Positions 11,627-21,173 of a DNA stretch of 64,000 bases are shown one piece after another. Position numbers and translations under genes: made by a program. Each line of letters opens with the position of its first letter. Position 1 is the first letter of the stretch. This DNA is from Ga0077555 sp050250755 (GTDB lineage Bacteria; Pseudomonadota; Alphaproteobacteria; Rhizobiales; Hyphomicrobiaceae), in NCBI GenBank assembly GCA_050250755.1, contig JBFWOB010000009.1, forward strand, positions 1 through 64,000. Direction: 5' to 3'. A model generated the notes under the pieces. That model had not been told where the DNA came from. It saw only the letters and a list, made by a program, of their open reading frames with translations, and searched no databases.

Positions 11627-12715
11627 ATGCCTGCCCGCATTGTCGGAATGATCGGCGTCACGCCGCCCAAAAGCGATGCTCAGCTCATCATTATCGAAGG
11701 TACGCTCTCGCCCGAATACGTCGTCAGCAGCGCACGTGCGCATGAGGCGGCCGGCTACGACATGGCGCTGGTCGGCTATACGTCGTCGTCCGCCGAGGGG
11801 TTTCTGGTGGCGTTGCACGCGGCAAACGCGACGGAGCGCATCAAGATGCTGGTCGCGCATCGGCCGGGCTTCGTGCAGCCGACCTTGATGGCGCGCAAGA
11901 TCGCGACGTTCGACCAACTCACGCGTGGACGGCTGGCGATCCACATCATCACGGGCAAGACGGATGCCGAGCAGTGGGGCGACGGCGATTTCTCGCCGAA
12001 GCCCGAGCGTTACCAGCGCGCGGCCGAATATCTGGCGCTCATGCACCGGGCATGGCGCGAGACGCAGCCGTTCGATTTCGGGGGGCGGTTCTATCGGGTC
12101 AGCGGCGCGGCCTCCGACGTGAAGCCCTATCAGCAGCCACATCCCGAGATCCTCTTCGGTGGCGCCTCCGAGGGGGCGCTGATCATGGGCGCGGAGCACG
12201 GCGACACCTATGCGATGTACGCCGAGCCGCTGGCCGCAGCAAAGGCCCGCATGACCGAGATGCGCGAGCGCGCCGCCCGCTTTGGTCGCAAGATCGGCTT
12301 CAACATTTCGGCCCGACCCATCATCGCCAGCACGGAAGCTCTCGCCTGGGAGAAGGCCCACGCCATCCTCGCCAAGCTGGAAGGTGGCGAGTCACGCGGT
12401 TGGAGCCGTCAGGAGACCGGCCGTGAAGCGGTCGACAATGCGGGGCGGCGCCTCATGGGTTTTGCAGCGGAGAAAGATCTGCACGATAGCTGCCTCTGGA
12501 TGCCGATTACGAAGGCAACGGGTGCGCTCGGCAACACGAGTGCGCTTGTCGGCACACCGCGTCAGGTGGCCGATGCGATCCTCGAATATTACAAGCTGGG
12601 TGCCACCTCGTTCCTCATTCGCGGCTTCGATCCCGAACGCGACACGGCGGAGTTCGGGAGGGAGCTGATTCCCATGATCAAGGAAGGGGCGGCGCGGCTC
12701 GACGCGAGACGGTAG
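11627..12715 (+). CDS. SsuD-like FMNH2-dependent (alkanesulfonate-type) monooxygenase
   Basis: 362-aa luciferase-superfamily protein resembling alkanesulfonate monooxygenase SsuD. Landmarks are the HIITGKTDAEQWGDGDF segment with ERYQRAAEYL, the FGGASEGALIMGAEHGDTY strand, and the RLMGFAAEKDLHDSCLWMP helix. The start is the ATG at 11627 with GGAAGGGG upstream; an open frame continues further left without a ribosome site. SsuD enzymes release sulfite from alkanesulfonates, but no ssuABC transporter or ssuE reductase is adjacent, so the substrate is uncertain. Confidence 0.87.
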   Translation: MPARIVGMIGVTPPKSDAQLIIIEGTLSPEYVVSSARAHEAAGYDMALVGYTSSSAEGFLVALHAANATERIKMLVAHRPGFVQPTLMARKIATFDQLTRGRLAIHIITGKTDAEQWGDGDFSPKPERYQRAAEYLALMHRAWRETQPFDFGGRFYRVSGAASDVKPYQQPHPEILFGGASEGALIMGAEHGDTYAMYAEPLAAAKARMTEMRERAARFGRKIGFNISARPIIASTEALAWEKAHAILAKLEGGESRGWSRQETGREAVDNAGRRLMGFAAEKDLHDSCLWMPITKATGALGNTSALVGTPRQVADAILEYYKLGATSFLIRGFDPERDTAEFGRELIPMIKEGAARLDARR

Positions 12716-12917
12716 ATGATCGCATCTCTCTAGCCACCGGCTTGTGCTTCAGCGCCTCCGTCCGATGAGCGATATTTTGATCGCAAATTGGAATCTGAGT
12801 GCCTGCGTGCACGCGCGCCCAAAACAGTTCGAAATTGAACAAAATTGCGTCTGACCCGGTAGCTGAGCTCAAAGGCATTCTTGTTATGCTCGGTGCGAAA
12901 TCAAAATGAGATGAGAC

Positions 12918-13175
12918 ATGATCGACGCTGTGACTAGAAATAAGCCGCAGTACATTCGGATGGAGCAGCAGCAACCACGTCAATCGGATGGACTCACGGC
13001 CAAGCGGGCCGAGGAATCGCGCCAACTTGCGCTGGCGGTGATGAATCAGCAGCAACGAGCCAAGGTTCAGCAGGCCGTCGCCGCGTACATGAGTGTCGCC
13101 ACCACGTCGCCTCTGGATCAGGGTCAACCGGGTGCCACACTGGCGCAGGCGCACGGCGCATACGCCGAATTTTGA
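12918..13175 (+). CDS. Small hypothetical protein, Gln-rich
   Basis: 85 aa with ATG at 12918. It is hydrophilic, with a glutamine-rich helical middle (AVMNQQQRAKVQQAVAAY) and no signal peptide or cysteine. No family is recognised. A weak ribosome site (GAGATGAGAC) precedes it. It is followed by an AT-rich stretch and another small gene. Confidence 0.5.
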   Translation: MIDAVTRNKPQYIRMEQQQPRQSDGLTAKRAEESRQLALAVMNQQQRAKVQQAVAAYMSVATTSPLDQGQPGATLAQAHGAYAEF

Positions 13176-13371
13176 TTAATCGATTTATTAACTGGTTCAG
13201 TGACGTTCGCTGGATCGGTTAGCAAGCCCCAAAATTCTAAGCTGACCCCCACCATTCTTCGCGAAATCGGTCCGTAGATCGCTCGGTCCGAACGCGGAGT
13301 ATTTTGTAAAGGTCGCATTTTGTGCTTTACTTCGCTAACCAGCGACTCGCTGGGGATCGGGGAGAAGACCC

Positions 13372-13692
13372 ATGGATCTTACTGGACTCATCATTCAGTT
13401 GATTAGCGGCGCCATTGGCGGCAATGCGGCCGGCGCTGCAGTGAAGAACGCCAGTCTCGGCCCCGTCGGCAACACCATCGCCGGCGCGCTCGGCGGTGGT
13501 ATCGGTGGCCAGATTCTCAACTCTATTCTGGGGCTCGGTGGAGCGGCCGTGACCGGGGCTGCCGCAACGGGAGCGGTCGCGACGTCCGGCCTCGACATCA
13601 GCACCATCATTCAGGGATTTTTGACCGGTGGTGTGAGCGGCGGTGTAACCGCACTCGTGATCGGTCTTCTGAAGGCTCAGTTCTCTCGCTGA
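13372..13692 (+). CDS. Small Gly/Ala-rich (glycine-zipper-like) hydrophobic protein
   Basis: 106 aa starting at the ATG at 13372 (GGGGAGAAG ribosome site). The sequence alternates hydrophobic runs with GxxxG patterns (SGAIGGNAAGAAV, AGALGGGIGGQIL, TGGVSGGVTALV), typical of small proteins that pack in or on a membrane. Two or three short membrane-spanning stretches are possible. Similar small proteins are widespread in Rhizobiales under the label hypothetical. No catalytic motif is present. Confidence 0.7.
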   Translation: MDLTGLIIQLISGAIGGNAAGAAVKNASLGPVGNTIAGALGGGIGGQILNSILGLGGAAVTGAAATGAVATSGLDISTIIQGFLTGGVSGGVTALVIGLLKAQFSR

Positions 13693-13716
13693 ACGATATG
13701 TTCGGCCGAGTGCCGT

Positions 13717-13739
13717 AGCCGATCCGATACGGGTCGGCT
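13717..13739 (+). terminator. Hairpin downstream of the Gly-rich protein gene
   Basis: AGCCGATCC pairs with GGGTCGGCT (one G-U pair) across a five-base loop, 25 bases past the stop codon. There is no strong U-tract. Confidence 0.45.
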
Positions 13740-13928
13740 GCGGTCATGTGTTGCTTGCTTATTGCACCCAATTTATCGCCGGATACGAGTCGCCGATCCT
13801 GCCCGGCGGCTCTCAGCTCGTTTTTCCGTGCGTTGCACATTATTCGGGGTGGATGCAACTTGTGGGAAACGCTAGATCAGATCGGGCGGCGCAGGTGGCC
13901 GCGAACGAATCACGATAGCTAGCCTGCC

Positions 13929-14723
13929 ATGGACGCTTATCTCGATCTCATGCGCCGCGTGCGCGATCACGGCGCGCGCAAGTCGGACCGGACGGGGACC
14001 GGAACGCTAAGTGTGTTCGGTCACCAGATGCGGTTCGATCTCAGTCAGGGCTTTCCGCTCGTGACGACGAAGAAGCTGCATTTGAAATCGATCTTACACG
14101 AGTTGATCTGGTTCCTGGCCGGAGACACCAACGTCGCCTATCTACGCGATAATGGCGTCACGATCTGGGACGAGTGGGCGCGCGACGACGGAGAGCTGGG
14201 TCCGGTCTACGGCAAGCAGTGGCGATCGTGGGCGGCGCCAGATGGCCGTACGATCGACCAGATCAGCGAGGTCGTGGAGACGCTCCGGACTAACCCCGAT
14301 AGCCGTCGCATGATCGTCTCGGCCTGGAACCCCGCCGATATTCCAGATATGGCGCTCGCGCCCTGTCACTGCCTTTTCCAGTTCTACGTCGCTGATGGGC
14401 GCCTTTCGTGTCAGCTCTATCAGCGTTCAGCCGACATTTTCCTCGGCGTTCCATTCAATATCGCAAGTTATGCCGCGCTCACCATGATGATCGCGCACGT
14501 CACTGGGTTCGAGCCGGGCGATTTTGTGCATACGCTCGGCGACGCGCATCTATACCTGAACCATATCGAGCAGGCCGACCTCCAACTCGCGCGCGCACCG
14601 CGGCCATTGCCACGTCTTGTGCTTAACCCGGCGGTGAAGTCTCTGTTCGATTTCCGCTACGACGATTTTCGCATCGATGGCTACGATCCCCATCCGCATA
14701 TCAAGGCGCCGGTGGCGGTGTGA
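13929..14723 (+). CDS. thyA: Thymidylate synthase
   Basis: 264 aa, the standard bacterial length. It methylates dUMP to dTMP with methylenetetrahydrofolate. The nucleophile is Cys146 in MALAPCHCLFQF; also present are RTGTGTLSVFG at the N-terminus, RRMIVSAWNP, the QRSADIFLGVPFNIASYA phosphate/folate region and the C-terminal KAPVAV. Its stop codon overlaps the start of folA by four bases (GTGA), so the two are translationally coupled. Confidence 0.98.
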   Translation: MDAYLDLMRRVRDHGARKSDRTGTGTLSVFGHQMRFDLSQGFPLVTTKKLHLKSILHELIWFLAGDTNVAYLRDNGVTIWDEWARDDGELGPVYGKQWRSWAAPDGRTIDQISEVVETLRTNPDSRRMIVSAWNPADIPDMALAPCHCLFQFYVADGRLSCQLYQRSADIFLGVPFNIASYAALTMMIAHVTGFEPGDFVHTLGDAHLYLNHIEQADLQLARAPRPLPRLVLNPAVKSLFDFRYDDFRIDGYDPHPHIKAPVAV

Positions 14724-15310
14724 GCGAAAGTGACGAGAAAACCGTTGTGTTGAATTCTGAGCGCGCTGCGTTGGAGGGATTCAAGGTTACGCTCGTCGTT
14801 GCCGCAACCCGGAACTCGGTTATCGGCCGTAGCGGGGACATGCCTTGGCATATGCCGTCGAGCTTGAAGCGATTTCGGGCGTTGACGATGGGCCGCCCAA
14901 TGATCATGGGTCGGAAGACTTATCAGGCGATCGGCAAGCCACTCGACGGTCGCGACACCATTGTCATTACGCGCGACCGCACATTCTCTGTGCCGGGCGT
15001 GCATGTGGCCAGAAACTTGGCGCAAGCCTTCGAGCTAGCCCGTCGCCTTGCCGTCGCGCGCGGCACGGACGAGATCATCATCGCGGGAGGCGGCGAGATC
15101 TATCGGCTGGCTCTTCCCTACGCAACTGACGTTCATTTGGACCGTATAGATACGGATCTGGAAGGGGATACGACCCTGCCACTTCTCGACCCTACGGAAT
15201 GGCAGGAAGCCGCTCGTTATCCTATCGAGCCGCACCCGCGAGATGATTATTCGGCATTGGCGATCCATTTTCTGCGCATCGGCGCTCCACGGGCGCTTGA
15301 AAGTGCTTGA
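14720..15310 (+). CDS. folA: Dihydrofolate reductase
   Basis: 196 aa. It regenerates tetrahydrofolate from the dihydrofolate made by ThyA. The start is the GTG at 14720 within the thyA stop. The fold begins at about residue 22 (KVTLVVAATRNSVIGRSGDMPWHMP, with the catalytic Asp in the GDMPWHMP loop), followed by MGRKTYQAIGKPLDGRDTIVIT and IIIAGGGEIYRLALPYA for NADPH binding. The 20-residue N-terminal extension is longer than usual, so an internal start is possible, but the GTGA overlap favours the annotated one. Confidence 0.95.
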   Translation: MSESDEKTVVLNSERAALEGFKVTLVVAATRNSVIGRSGDMPWHMPSSLKRFRALTMGRPMIMGRKTYQAIGKPLDGRDTIVITRDRTFSVPGVHVARNLAQAFELARRLAVARGTDEIIIAGGGEIYRLALPYATDVHLDRIDTDLEGDTTLPLLDPTEWQEAARYPIEPHPRDDYSALAIHFLRIGAPRALESA

Positions 15311-15494
15311 ACCATTGCCGAGCGTCACCATGTTGTGCCGGCCAGGTTTGCGCATCCGGGAAAGCATGTTCTATAAGCTGCCCAGCGGGCTTAGCCGCGA
15401 CCGGCAAACGAAGTGACCCCGCGTCCCAGGCCATCCGGGCCCTGTTAAGACGCGATGCGGTCAAGCGCGACCCACAATCAACGGCGGTGAATTT

Positions 15495-16643
15495 ATGCCT
15501 TGGAGTAATCAGAGCGGCGGCGGCTGGAAAGGCGGCAGCGGCGGCGGTGGAGGGGGCGGCGGTCCCTGGGGACAGGGGCCGTGGGGCCAAGGTCCCTCCG
15601 GTGGCGGCGGCCAGCAGCCCGATCTCGAGGAACTCCTGAAACGCAGCCAGGATCGCCTGAAACAGGTCATGCCGGGCTCCGGAATGCCAGGCCCGTTGAT
15701 GCTGCTCATCGCGGCGCCGATCGTGGCGCTGCTCGCTTTCTATCTCTTTACCTTCCGGGTTAATCCCGACGAGTTGGGCGTGGTGATGCGCTTCGGCGAG
15801 TTCGTGCGCCAGGAGCCCCCCGGTCTTCATTTCCGGCTGCCACCTCCGATCGAGGAGGTGAGGTTGCCGAAGGTCACGCGCCAGAACATCATCGAGATCG
15901 GGATGCGCTCGGGAACGACGACGCGCAATTACCAGGCAACGACGCGTGACGTGCCCGAGGAAAGCCTGATGCTGACGGGCGACGAGAATATCGTCGACGT
16001 GGATTTCGTCGTGTATTGGCGCATCAAGGATGCGGCCGCGTATCTGTTCAATATCCAGCAGCCCGAGCAGACCGTGAAAGAGGTCTCCGAAAGCGCGATG
16101 CGCGAGATTGTCGGCAAGTCGAATATCGCGCCGCTGCTGACGGAGGCACGACAGAAGGCCGAGGTCGACACGCAAAAGCTGATCCAGTCGACCCTGGACA
16201 GCTATAAAGCCGGCATCCAGATCGATCAGGTACAGTTGCAGAAGGTCGATCCGCCATCGCAGGTGATCGATGCGTTCCGCGATGTGCAGGCGGCCCGTGC
16301 CGACCAGGAGCGTTTACAGAACGAGGCGTTCTCGTACTCCAATCGCATCGTGCCTGAGGCGCGCGGCGAAGCGGAACGGATCCTGCAGGGAGCCGAGGGC
16401 TACAAGCAGCAGACGGTGGCCGAAGCTCAGGGCCAGACGGCGCGCTTCCTCAAGATATACGAGGAGTATCAGAAGGCGCCGGAGGTGACACGCAAGCGGC
16501 TCTTCCTCGAGACCATGGAGCGTGTCCTCGCAGGCACCGACAAGATCATTCTGGACCAGAAGGGTAGCGGACAAGGTGTCGTGCCGTTCCTGCCTCTCGA
16601 TCAGCTACAGCGGCCCAAGGCCGAGCCGCGCGGGGGTAACTGA
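15495..16643 (+). CDS. hflK: FtsH protease modulator HflK
   Basis: 382 aa. The N-terminus is the glycine/tryptophan-rich cytoplasmic tail seen in HflK (GPWGQGPWGQG), followed by one membrane helix (about 73-92) and a periplasmic SPFH/prohibitin domain. The last 100 residues are helical (QERLQNEAFSYSN..EARGEAERILQGAEGY). HflK and HflC form a membrane cage around FtsH and regulate its proteolysis. hflC starts three bases after the hflK stop, so they are one operon. Confidence 0.96.
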   Translation: MPWSNQSGGGWKGGSGGGGGGGGPWGQGPWGQGPSGGGGQQPDLEELLKRSQDRLKQVMPGSGMPGPLMLLIAAPIVALLAFYLFTFRVNPDELGVVMRFGEFVRQEPPGLHFRLPPPIEEVRLPKVTRQNIIEIGMRSGTTTRNYQATTRDVPEESLMLTGDENIVDVDFVVYWRIKDAAAYLFNIQQPEQTVKEVSESAMREIVGKSNIAPLLTEARQKAEVDTQKLIQSTLDSYKAGIQIDQVQLQKVDPPSQVIDAFRDVQAARADQERLQNEAFSYSNRIVPEARGEAERILQGAEGYKQQTVAEAQGQTARFLKIYEEYQKAPEVTRKRLFLETMERVLAGTDKIILDQKGSGQGVVPFLPLDQLQRPKAEPRGGN

Positions 16644-16646
16644 GTC

Positions 16647-17564
16647 ATGCGGATCTTCTTTGGTATCATTGTCGCGCTGCTCGTCGCTGTCGGGGCTGCA
16701 GCCTACTTCTCGCTCTTCATCGTGCATCAGAACGAACAGGCTCTCGTGCTCGAGTTCGGCAAGCCGAAGCGCGTGATCGACCATCCGGGACTTCACTGGA
16801 AGATCCCCGTGGTGGAAACCGTCGACTATTTCGACAAGCGCATCCTGGATCTCGATACGCAGTCGCAGGAGGTCACCGCTTCTGATCAAAAGCGTATCGT
16901 CGTCGACGCCTTCGCCCGCTACCGCATCACCGACCCGTTGCGCTTCTACCAGACGGTGCGCGACGAGAGGGTCGTGCGCTCACGTCTCGGGCCGATCGTC
17001 GAATCCGCCATTCGCCGGGTGCTGGGCGCCACCACGTTTCAGGATCTGGTCCGCGACAGGCGGGAAGAGCTGATGAAACGGATCGCGCAGCAGGTCAACG
17101 TCGAGGGTAAGGAATTCGGTCTCGAGGTAGTTGACGTCCGTATAAAGCGCGCCGATCTGCCGGAGCAGAACTCAAAGAACATCTACGATCGGATGCGGGC
17201 TGAGCGCCAGCGCGAGGCCGCCGAGTTTCGTGCCGAGGGAGCGGCTTCGGCTAACCGCATCCGCGCCACGGCCGACCGCGAGGCAACCGTGATCAAGGCC
17301 GAGGCCACGAAGAAGGGTGAGCTGTTGCGCGGCGAAGGTGATGCTCAGCGCACCACGATTTTTGCCGAAGCCTTCGGTAAAGATCCCGACTTCTTTTCGT
17401 TCTATCGCTCGATGCAGGCGTACGAGGCTGGTCTGAAGGCGGGTGAAACCCGTCTGCTGCTGTCGCCGGATAGCGAATTCTTCCGCTACTTCAACTCGTC
17501 CGGCGGTGACATGCCTGGTGGCACGTCCGCTGCGGGAGCCTCCCGGCCACCAGCGAATCGCTGA
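16647..17564 (+). CDS. hflC: FtsH protease modulator HflC
   Basis: 305 aa, partner of HflK. It has one N-terminal membrane helix (GIIVALLVAVGAAAYFSLFIV) and an SPFH domain (NEQALVLEFGKPKRVIDHPGLHWKIP) with the family segment FGLEVVDVRIKRADLPEQNSKNIYDRMRAER-like, ending in a Ser/Gly-rich tail. It is transcribed with hflK and probably degP, 172 bases downstream, all serving envelope protein quality control. Confidence 0.96.
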   Translation: MRIFFGIIVALLVAVGAAAYFSLFIVHQNEQALVLEFGKPKRVIDHPGLHWKIPVVETVDYFDKRILDLDTQSQEVTASDQKRIVVDAFARYRITDPLRFYQTVRDERVVRSRLGPIVESAIRRVLGATTFQDLVRDRREELMKRIAQQVNVEGKEFGLEVVDVRIKRADLPEQNSKNIYDRMRAERQREAAEFRAEGAASANRIRATADREATVIKAEATKKGELLRGEGDAQRTTIFAEAFGKDPDFFSFYRSMQAYEAGLKAGETRLLLSPDSEFFRYFNSSGGDMPGGTSAAGASRPPANR

Positions 17565-17736
17565 GTTGCCGGATGGAGGTCGGGGCTGGATCATCTCTTT
17601 CTGGCCCCGATTGCGGTGTGCGCTGCCGTAGTGCCGCCGAGATGCTCTTTTCTGCTAATATCTGCCAGCGACCCGGCAGTGGGCGCGGCGCGGCCAATCA
17701 GGCATGGCCGACGTGTCGCGGTTGTGAGGATCGGTC

Positions 17737-19239
17737 ATGATCGAAAAAGTGCAGGGTAGCTTCGCAGGCTGGCGCGCGGAGGCGTTTCTCTGGCGCAACG
17801 CATCGGCAATGGCAGCCGCGGCTCTTCTGATGCTGATGGTATTGCCTCAGGTGGCCGACGCCAGAAGCGGACCGCAGAGCCTCGCGCCGCTCGCCGAGAA
17901 GCTGACTGACGCCGTGGTCAACATTTCGACCAGCCAGAAGGCCAAGGGACCCTCAGGTGTGCCGCTGCCGAACGTGCCGAAGGGCTCTCCGTTCGAAGAA
18001 TTCTTCGAAGACTTCTTCAACCGCAAAGGCGGCGACAGCAATGGCGACCGGAAGGTGTCGTCGCTGGGCTCTGGCTTCGTCATCGACGGCAAGGAAGGCC
18101 TGATCGTCACCAATCACCACGTGATCGAAGGGGCCGACGAAATCGTCGTCAACTTCCACGATGGCACGAAGCTCAAGGTCGACAAGGTCATCGGCCGCGA
18201 CACCAAGACCGACCTCGCGCTGCTCAAGGTGACACCGAAGAAGCCACTATCCGAGGTCCGCTTCGGCGTTTCGGAGGATATGAAGGTCGGCGATTGGGTC
18301 GTGGCGATCGGCAATCCGTTCGGACTTGGCGGCTCGGTCTCGGTCGGCATCATTTCGGCCAAGCAGCGCGATATTAATTCAGGTCCCTACGACGACTATC
18401 TGCAGACCGACGCGGCGATCAACAAGGGCAACTCCGGCGGTCCCTTGTTCAACATGGATGGCGAGGTGATCGGCGTGAACACCGCCATCATATCGCCATC
18501 GGGCGGATCGATCGGCATCGGTTTCGCCGTCCCTTCGGATACGGCCTCCTCGGTGATCGAACAGCTCCGGCAGTTCGGCGAGACCCGGCGCGGCTGGCTC
18601 GGTGTTAAGATCCAGTCCGTGACGGGCGAAATCGCGGAGTCGCTGGGCGTGAATGAGAACGCCGGCGCGCTCGTTTCCGGCGTGACGCCCGACAGCCCGG
18701 CGTCGCAAGGCGGCATCCAGGCGGGCGACGTGATCACCAAGCTCGACGGACGTGATATTTCATCGGTTCGCAGCCTACCCCGGCTCGTCTCGCGCGTTCC
18801 GGTCGGCAAGTCGATCGATGTCGAGGTCGTCCGCAAGGGCGAGAGACGCGTCTTGAAGCTCGTTGTCGGGTTGCTTGAGGAAGACGAAAAAGAAAAGGGC
18901 AAGACCGGACCATCCAGCACCACGCCAGAGGTCAACTCTGCCGTTCTCGGCATGACGCTGGCACCGCTCGACGATGAAATCCGCAAGAAGTTCGGCATCG
19001 AAGCACGCCAGACGAAAGGTGTCGTGGTCACCGATATCGCACCGGCCAGTCCCGCTGGGCGCAAGGGCATCAAGATCGGAGACATCATCGTCGAGGCAGC
19101 GCAGGATCAGGTGGCGGCCGCGGCAGACGTAAGCAAGGCCATCGAAAAGGTGCGCAAGGACGGGCGCCGGGCAATTCTGCTCAGAGTCGAGGATAACAAA
19201 GGCCAGATGCGTTACGTCGCTGTGCCTGTCACCGAATGA
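17737..19239 (+). CDS. degP: Periplasmic serine protease, Do/DegP family
   Basis: 500 aa. An N-terminal signal anchor (about 22-42) precedes a trypsin-like domain with the triad His128 (TNHHV), Asp159 (TDLALL) and Ser233 (GNSGGP), then two PDZ domains (about 275-365 and 400-490). DegP degrades or refolds damaged periplasmic proteins. The position behind hflKC is common in alphaproteobacteria. The start is the ATG at 17737 after a GAGGATCGGTC ribosome region. MucD-like paralogues have the same layout, so the exact orthologue name is slightly less certain than the family. Confidence 0.94.
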   Translation: MIEKVQGSFAGWRAEAFLWRNASAMAAAALLMLMVLPQVADARSGPQSLAPLAEKLTDAVVNISTSQKAKGPSGVPLPNVPKGSPFEEFFEDFFNRKGGDSNGDRKVSSLGSGFVIDGKEGLIVTNHHVIEGADEIVVNFHDGTKLKVDKVIGRDTKTDLALLKVTPKKPLSEVRFGVSEDMKVGDWVVAIGNPFGLGGSVSVGIISAKQRDINSGPYDDYLQTDAAINKGNSGGPLFNMDGEVIGVNTAIISPSGGSIGIGFAVPSDTASSVIEQLRQFGETRRGWLGVKIQSVTGEIAESLGVNENAGALVSGVTPDSPASQGGIQAGDVITKLDGRDISSVRSLPRLVSRVPVGKSIDVEVVRKGERRVLKLVVGLLEEDEKEKGKTGPSSTTPEVNSAVLGMTLAPLDDEIRKKFGIEARQTKGVVVTDIAPASPAGRKGIKIGDIIVEAAQDQVAAAADVSKAIEKVRKDGRRAILLRVEDNKGQMRYVAVPVTE

Positions 19240-19472
19240 AGACACGTACACGCCAAGTGTCTAAGAGGGGAGGGAGGGACCGCGGCGCCGCTCGCTCTTG
19301 CGGGAAGTGACGTAGGCGGCTAGCACTGCGCGTGCATCGCATGGGGCCAAACCATCGCGATGCTTTCATCGGGGGCAGCGCAGGCGTTGCCGCTTCGTGG
19401 TAATATTCCGGTCTTCGCGTCCTCGTACACCAACGCCGAGCCTTGCGCGCGACCGTTGCGGGAGCTCCATTC

Positions 19473-20186
19473 TTGTCGGATCGTCATTCAATCTTCGACA
19501 GCGTCGTTGCGAGCCTCGCGCCGGTGCATCGCGACGGGCACAAATTCATCACCATCGCAGCATTGGCAGCGCTCGCATTCCTGCTCGTCTGGCCGCCTCT
19601 TGGCTGGGTGCTGGTCGTGCTTGCGCTCTTCATTGCCTACTTCTTCCGCGATCCGGAGCGGGTCACGCCGTTGCGGGACGGCCTCGTGATCGCGCCGGCG
19701 GATGGCCGAGTGTCTTCGATAGAGGTGGTGCGCCCACCGGTCGAGTTGGGGCTGGGCGATGGCATGCGGCAGCGAGTATCGATCTTCCTGTCGGTGCTCG
19801 ACGTCCACATCAACCGCTCGCCCGTCGCCGGCCGTATCAAGCGCTCGATTTATGTCCCGGGTGCGTTCGTCAATGCGGCGCTCGACAAGGCGAGCGAGCA
19901 GAATGAGCGGCGCAGCCTCGTGATCGAGCAGGCCGACACGACCGAGATTGCAGTCGTCCAGATCGCTGGTCTGATTGCGCGACGCATCGTGACGTTCAAG
20001 GGCGAAGGCGAAAGCCTCGGTGTTGGCGAACGGTTCGGCCTGATCCGCTTTGGCAGCCGCGTCGATGTTTACCTGCCGCCCGGCCGCACCTCGCTCGTTG
20101 CCGTGGGCCAGACGACCATCGGCGGCGAGACGATCATCGCCGACTTGAAGTCGACCGAGCCGGAGCGCGAGGCACGCGGGTCGTAA
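19473..20186 (+). CDS. psd: Phosphatidylserine decarboxylase
   Basis: Converts phosphatidylserine to phosphatidylethanolamine in the inner membrane. It is a short-type (about 237 aa) archaeal/alphaproteobacterial Psd with a membrane segment (about 25-50), the conserved AYFFRDPER, VIAPADGRVSSIE and FLSVLDVHINRSPVAG motifs, and near the C-terminus FGSRVDVYLP. In the last motif the Gly-Ser bond is self-cleaved to give the pyruvoyl group. I chose the TTG at 19473 because GGGAG lies 8 bases upstream; an in-frame TTG at 19443 would add ten residues but has no ribosome site. pssA follows. Confidence 0.93.
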   Translation: MSDRHSIFDSVVASLAPVHRDGHKFITIAALAALAFLLVWPPLGWVLVVLALFIAYFFRDPERVTPLRDGLVIAPADGRVSSIEVVRPPVELGLGDGMRQRVSIFLSVLDVHINRSPVAGRIKRSIYVPGAFVNAALDKASEQNERRSLVIEQADTTEIAVVQIAGLIARRIVTFKGEGESLGVGERFGLIRFGSRVDVYLPPGRTSLVAVGQTTIGGETIIADLKSTEPEREARGS

Positions 20187-20276
20187 GGCTGGTGGATGAA
20201 GATCGGCCGGTCAGGACGGGCCGGCCGCTTTGTGCGAAAGTGGGATGCTGCGCAGGCAACAAAGGAGCCGCGGACG

Positions 20277-21173
20277 ATGGAACGTCACAGCTATCGGATG
20301 AGGCGCGATGCAGCCCGCCGTCCGAGCATTCTGGCGCAGCGCTTTATTCCCATCCGTTACCTAGTCCCCAATCTGGCGACGTTGATGGCGTTGTGCGCCG
20401 GCGTCACGGCAATTCGCGCCGCCATCGAGGCCCGCTACGAGTTGGCCGTGGGGTTGGTGGTGCTCGCGGCGCTTCTTGACGGTATCGATGGACGGCTTGC
20501 GCGGGCGCTCAATGCGCAGTCTCGCTTCGGAGCCGAACTCGACAGTCTCGCCGACTTCGTGAGCTTTGGCGTCGCGCCCGCTGTGCTGATCTATTCGTGG
20601 GGGCTAGGTCCATTGCGTGGACTCGGATGGATCGCGGTGCTGGTCTTCGCGTGCGCGGCGAGTTTGCGGCTTGCGCGCTTCAACGTCGCGCTCGACGAAG
20701 ATCGCCCGAAGTGGCGCTCCAATTTCTTCGCGGGCGTGCCGGCGCCGGCCGGTGCACTCGCGGTGATGCTGCCGATTTATCTGGAAGAGTCAGGCCTGCT
20801 CATGGTCCGCAATTGGCCGCTCGCAATCGTCATCTATGTGATGCTCATGGCAACACTGATGGTTTCGACGCTGCCAACGTATTCGGGCAAGCTTGCCACC
20901 GAACGCATCGCGAGCGAGTACGTCGCGCCAGCGCTGGCCGGTGCCGCGCTCGCCATCGGGCTGCTGGTCACCTATCCCTACCCGACTCTCGCCACCGTCA
21001 CGATTGTGTACCTCGCGCTCATACCGCTGGGTGTTCACCGGTTTGTACTGAAGCGCCGTGCGTGGGAGGCCAGCATGGCACAAGCTCGCCAATCCGGACC
21101 CTCGCCCATCGTGGAAACCGGCTCCCCTGACATCGTCCAGCAGGCTGTGCCACCGACCGAGACGCGCCACTAG
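20277..21173 (+). CDS. pssA: CDP-diacylglycerol-serine O-phosphatidyltransferase
   Basis: 298-aa polytopic membrane enzyme making phosphatidylserine, the substrate of the adjacent Psd. It contains the CDP-alcohol phosphotransferase motif DG-x2-AR-x8-G-x3-D-x3-D (DGIDGRLARALNAQSRFGAELDSLAD). About eight hydrophobic helices follow the short basic N-terminus. The start is the ATG at 20277 with AAAGGAG upstream. The stop codon TAG (21171-21173) lies inside the terminal CTAG of a palindromic repeat, so the last residues may have been changed by that element. Confidence 0.95.
   Translation: MERHSYRMRRDAARRPSILAQRFIPIRYLVPNLATLMALCAGVTAIRAAIEARYELAVGLVVLAALLDGIDGRLARALNAQSRFGAELDSLADFVSFGVAPAVLIYSWGLGPLRGLGWIAVLVFACAASLRLARFNVALDEDRPKWRSNFFAGVPAPAGALAVMLPIYLEESGLLMVRNWPLAIVIYVMLMATLMVSTLPTYSGKLATERIASEYVAPALAGAALAIGLLVTYPYPTLATVTIVYLALIPLGVHRFVLKRRAWEASMAQARQSGPSPIVETGSPDIVQQAVPPTETRH

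Noticed and set aside
13176..13191. TTAA-N8-TTAA as a CtrA binding site
   Set aside because: Spacing is eight bases, not seven; no cell-cycle gene downstream.
15222..16175. 317-codon minus-strand frame opposite hflK
   Set aside because: Composition artefact; hflK on the other strand is unambiguous.
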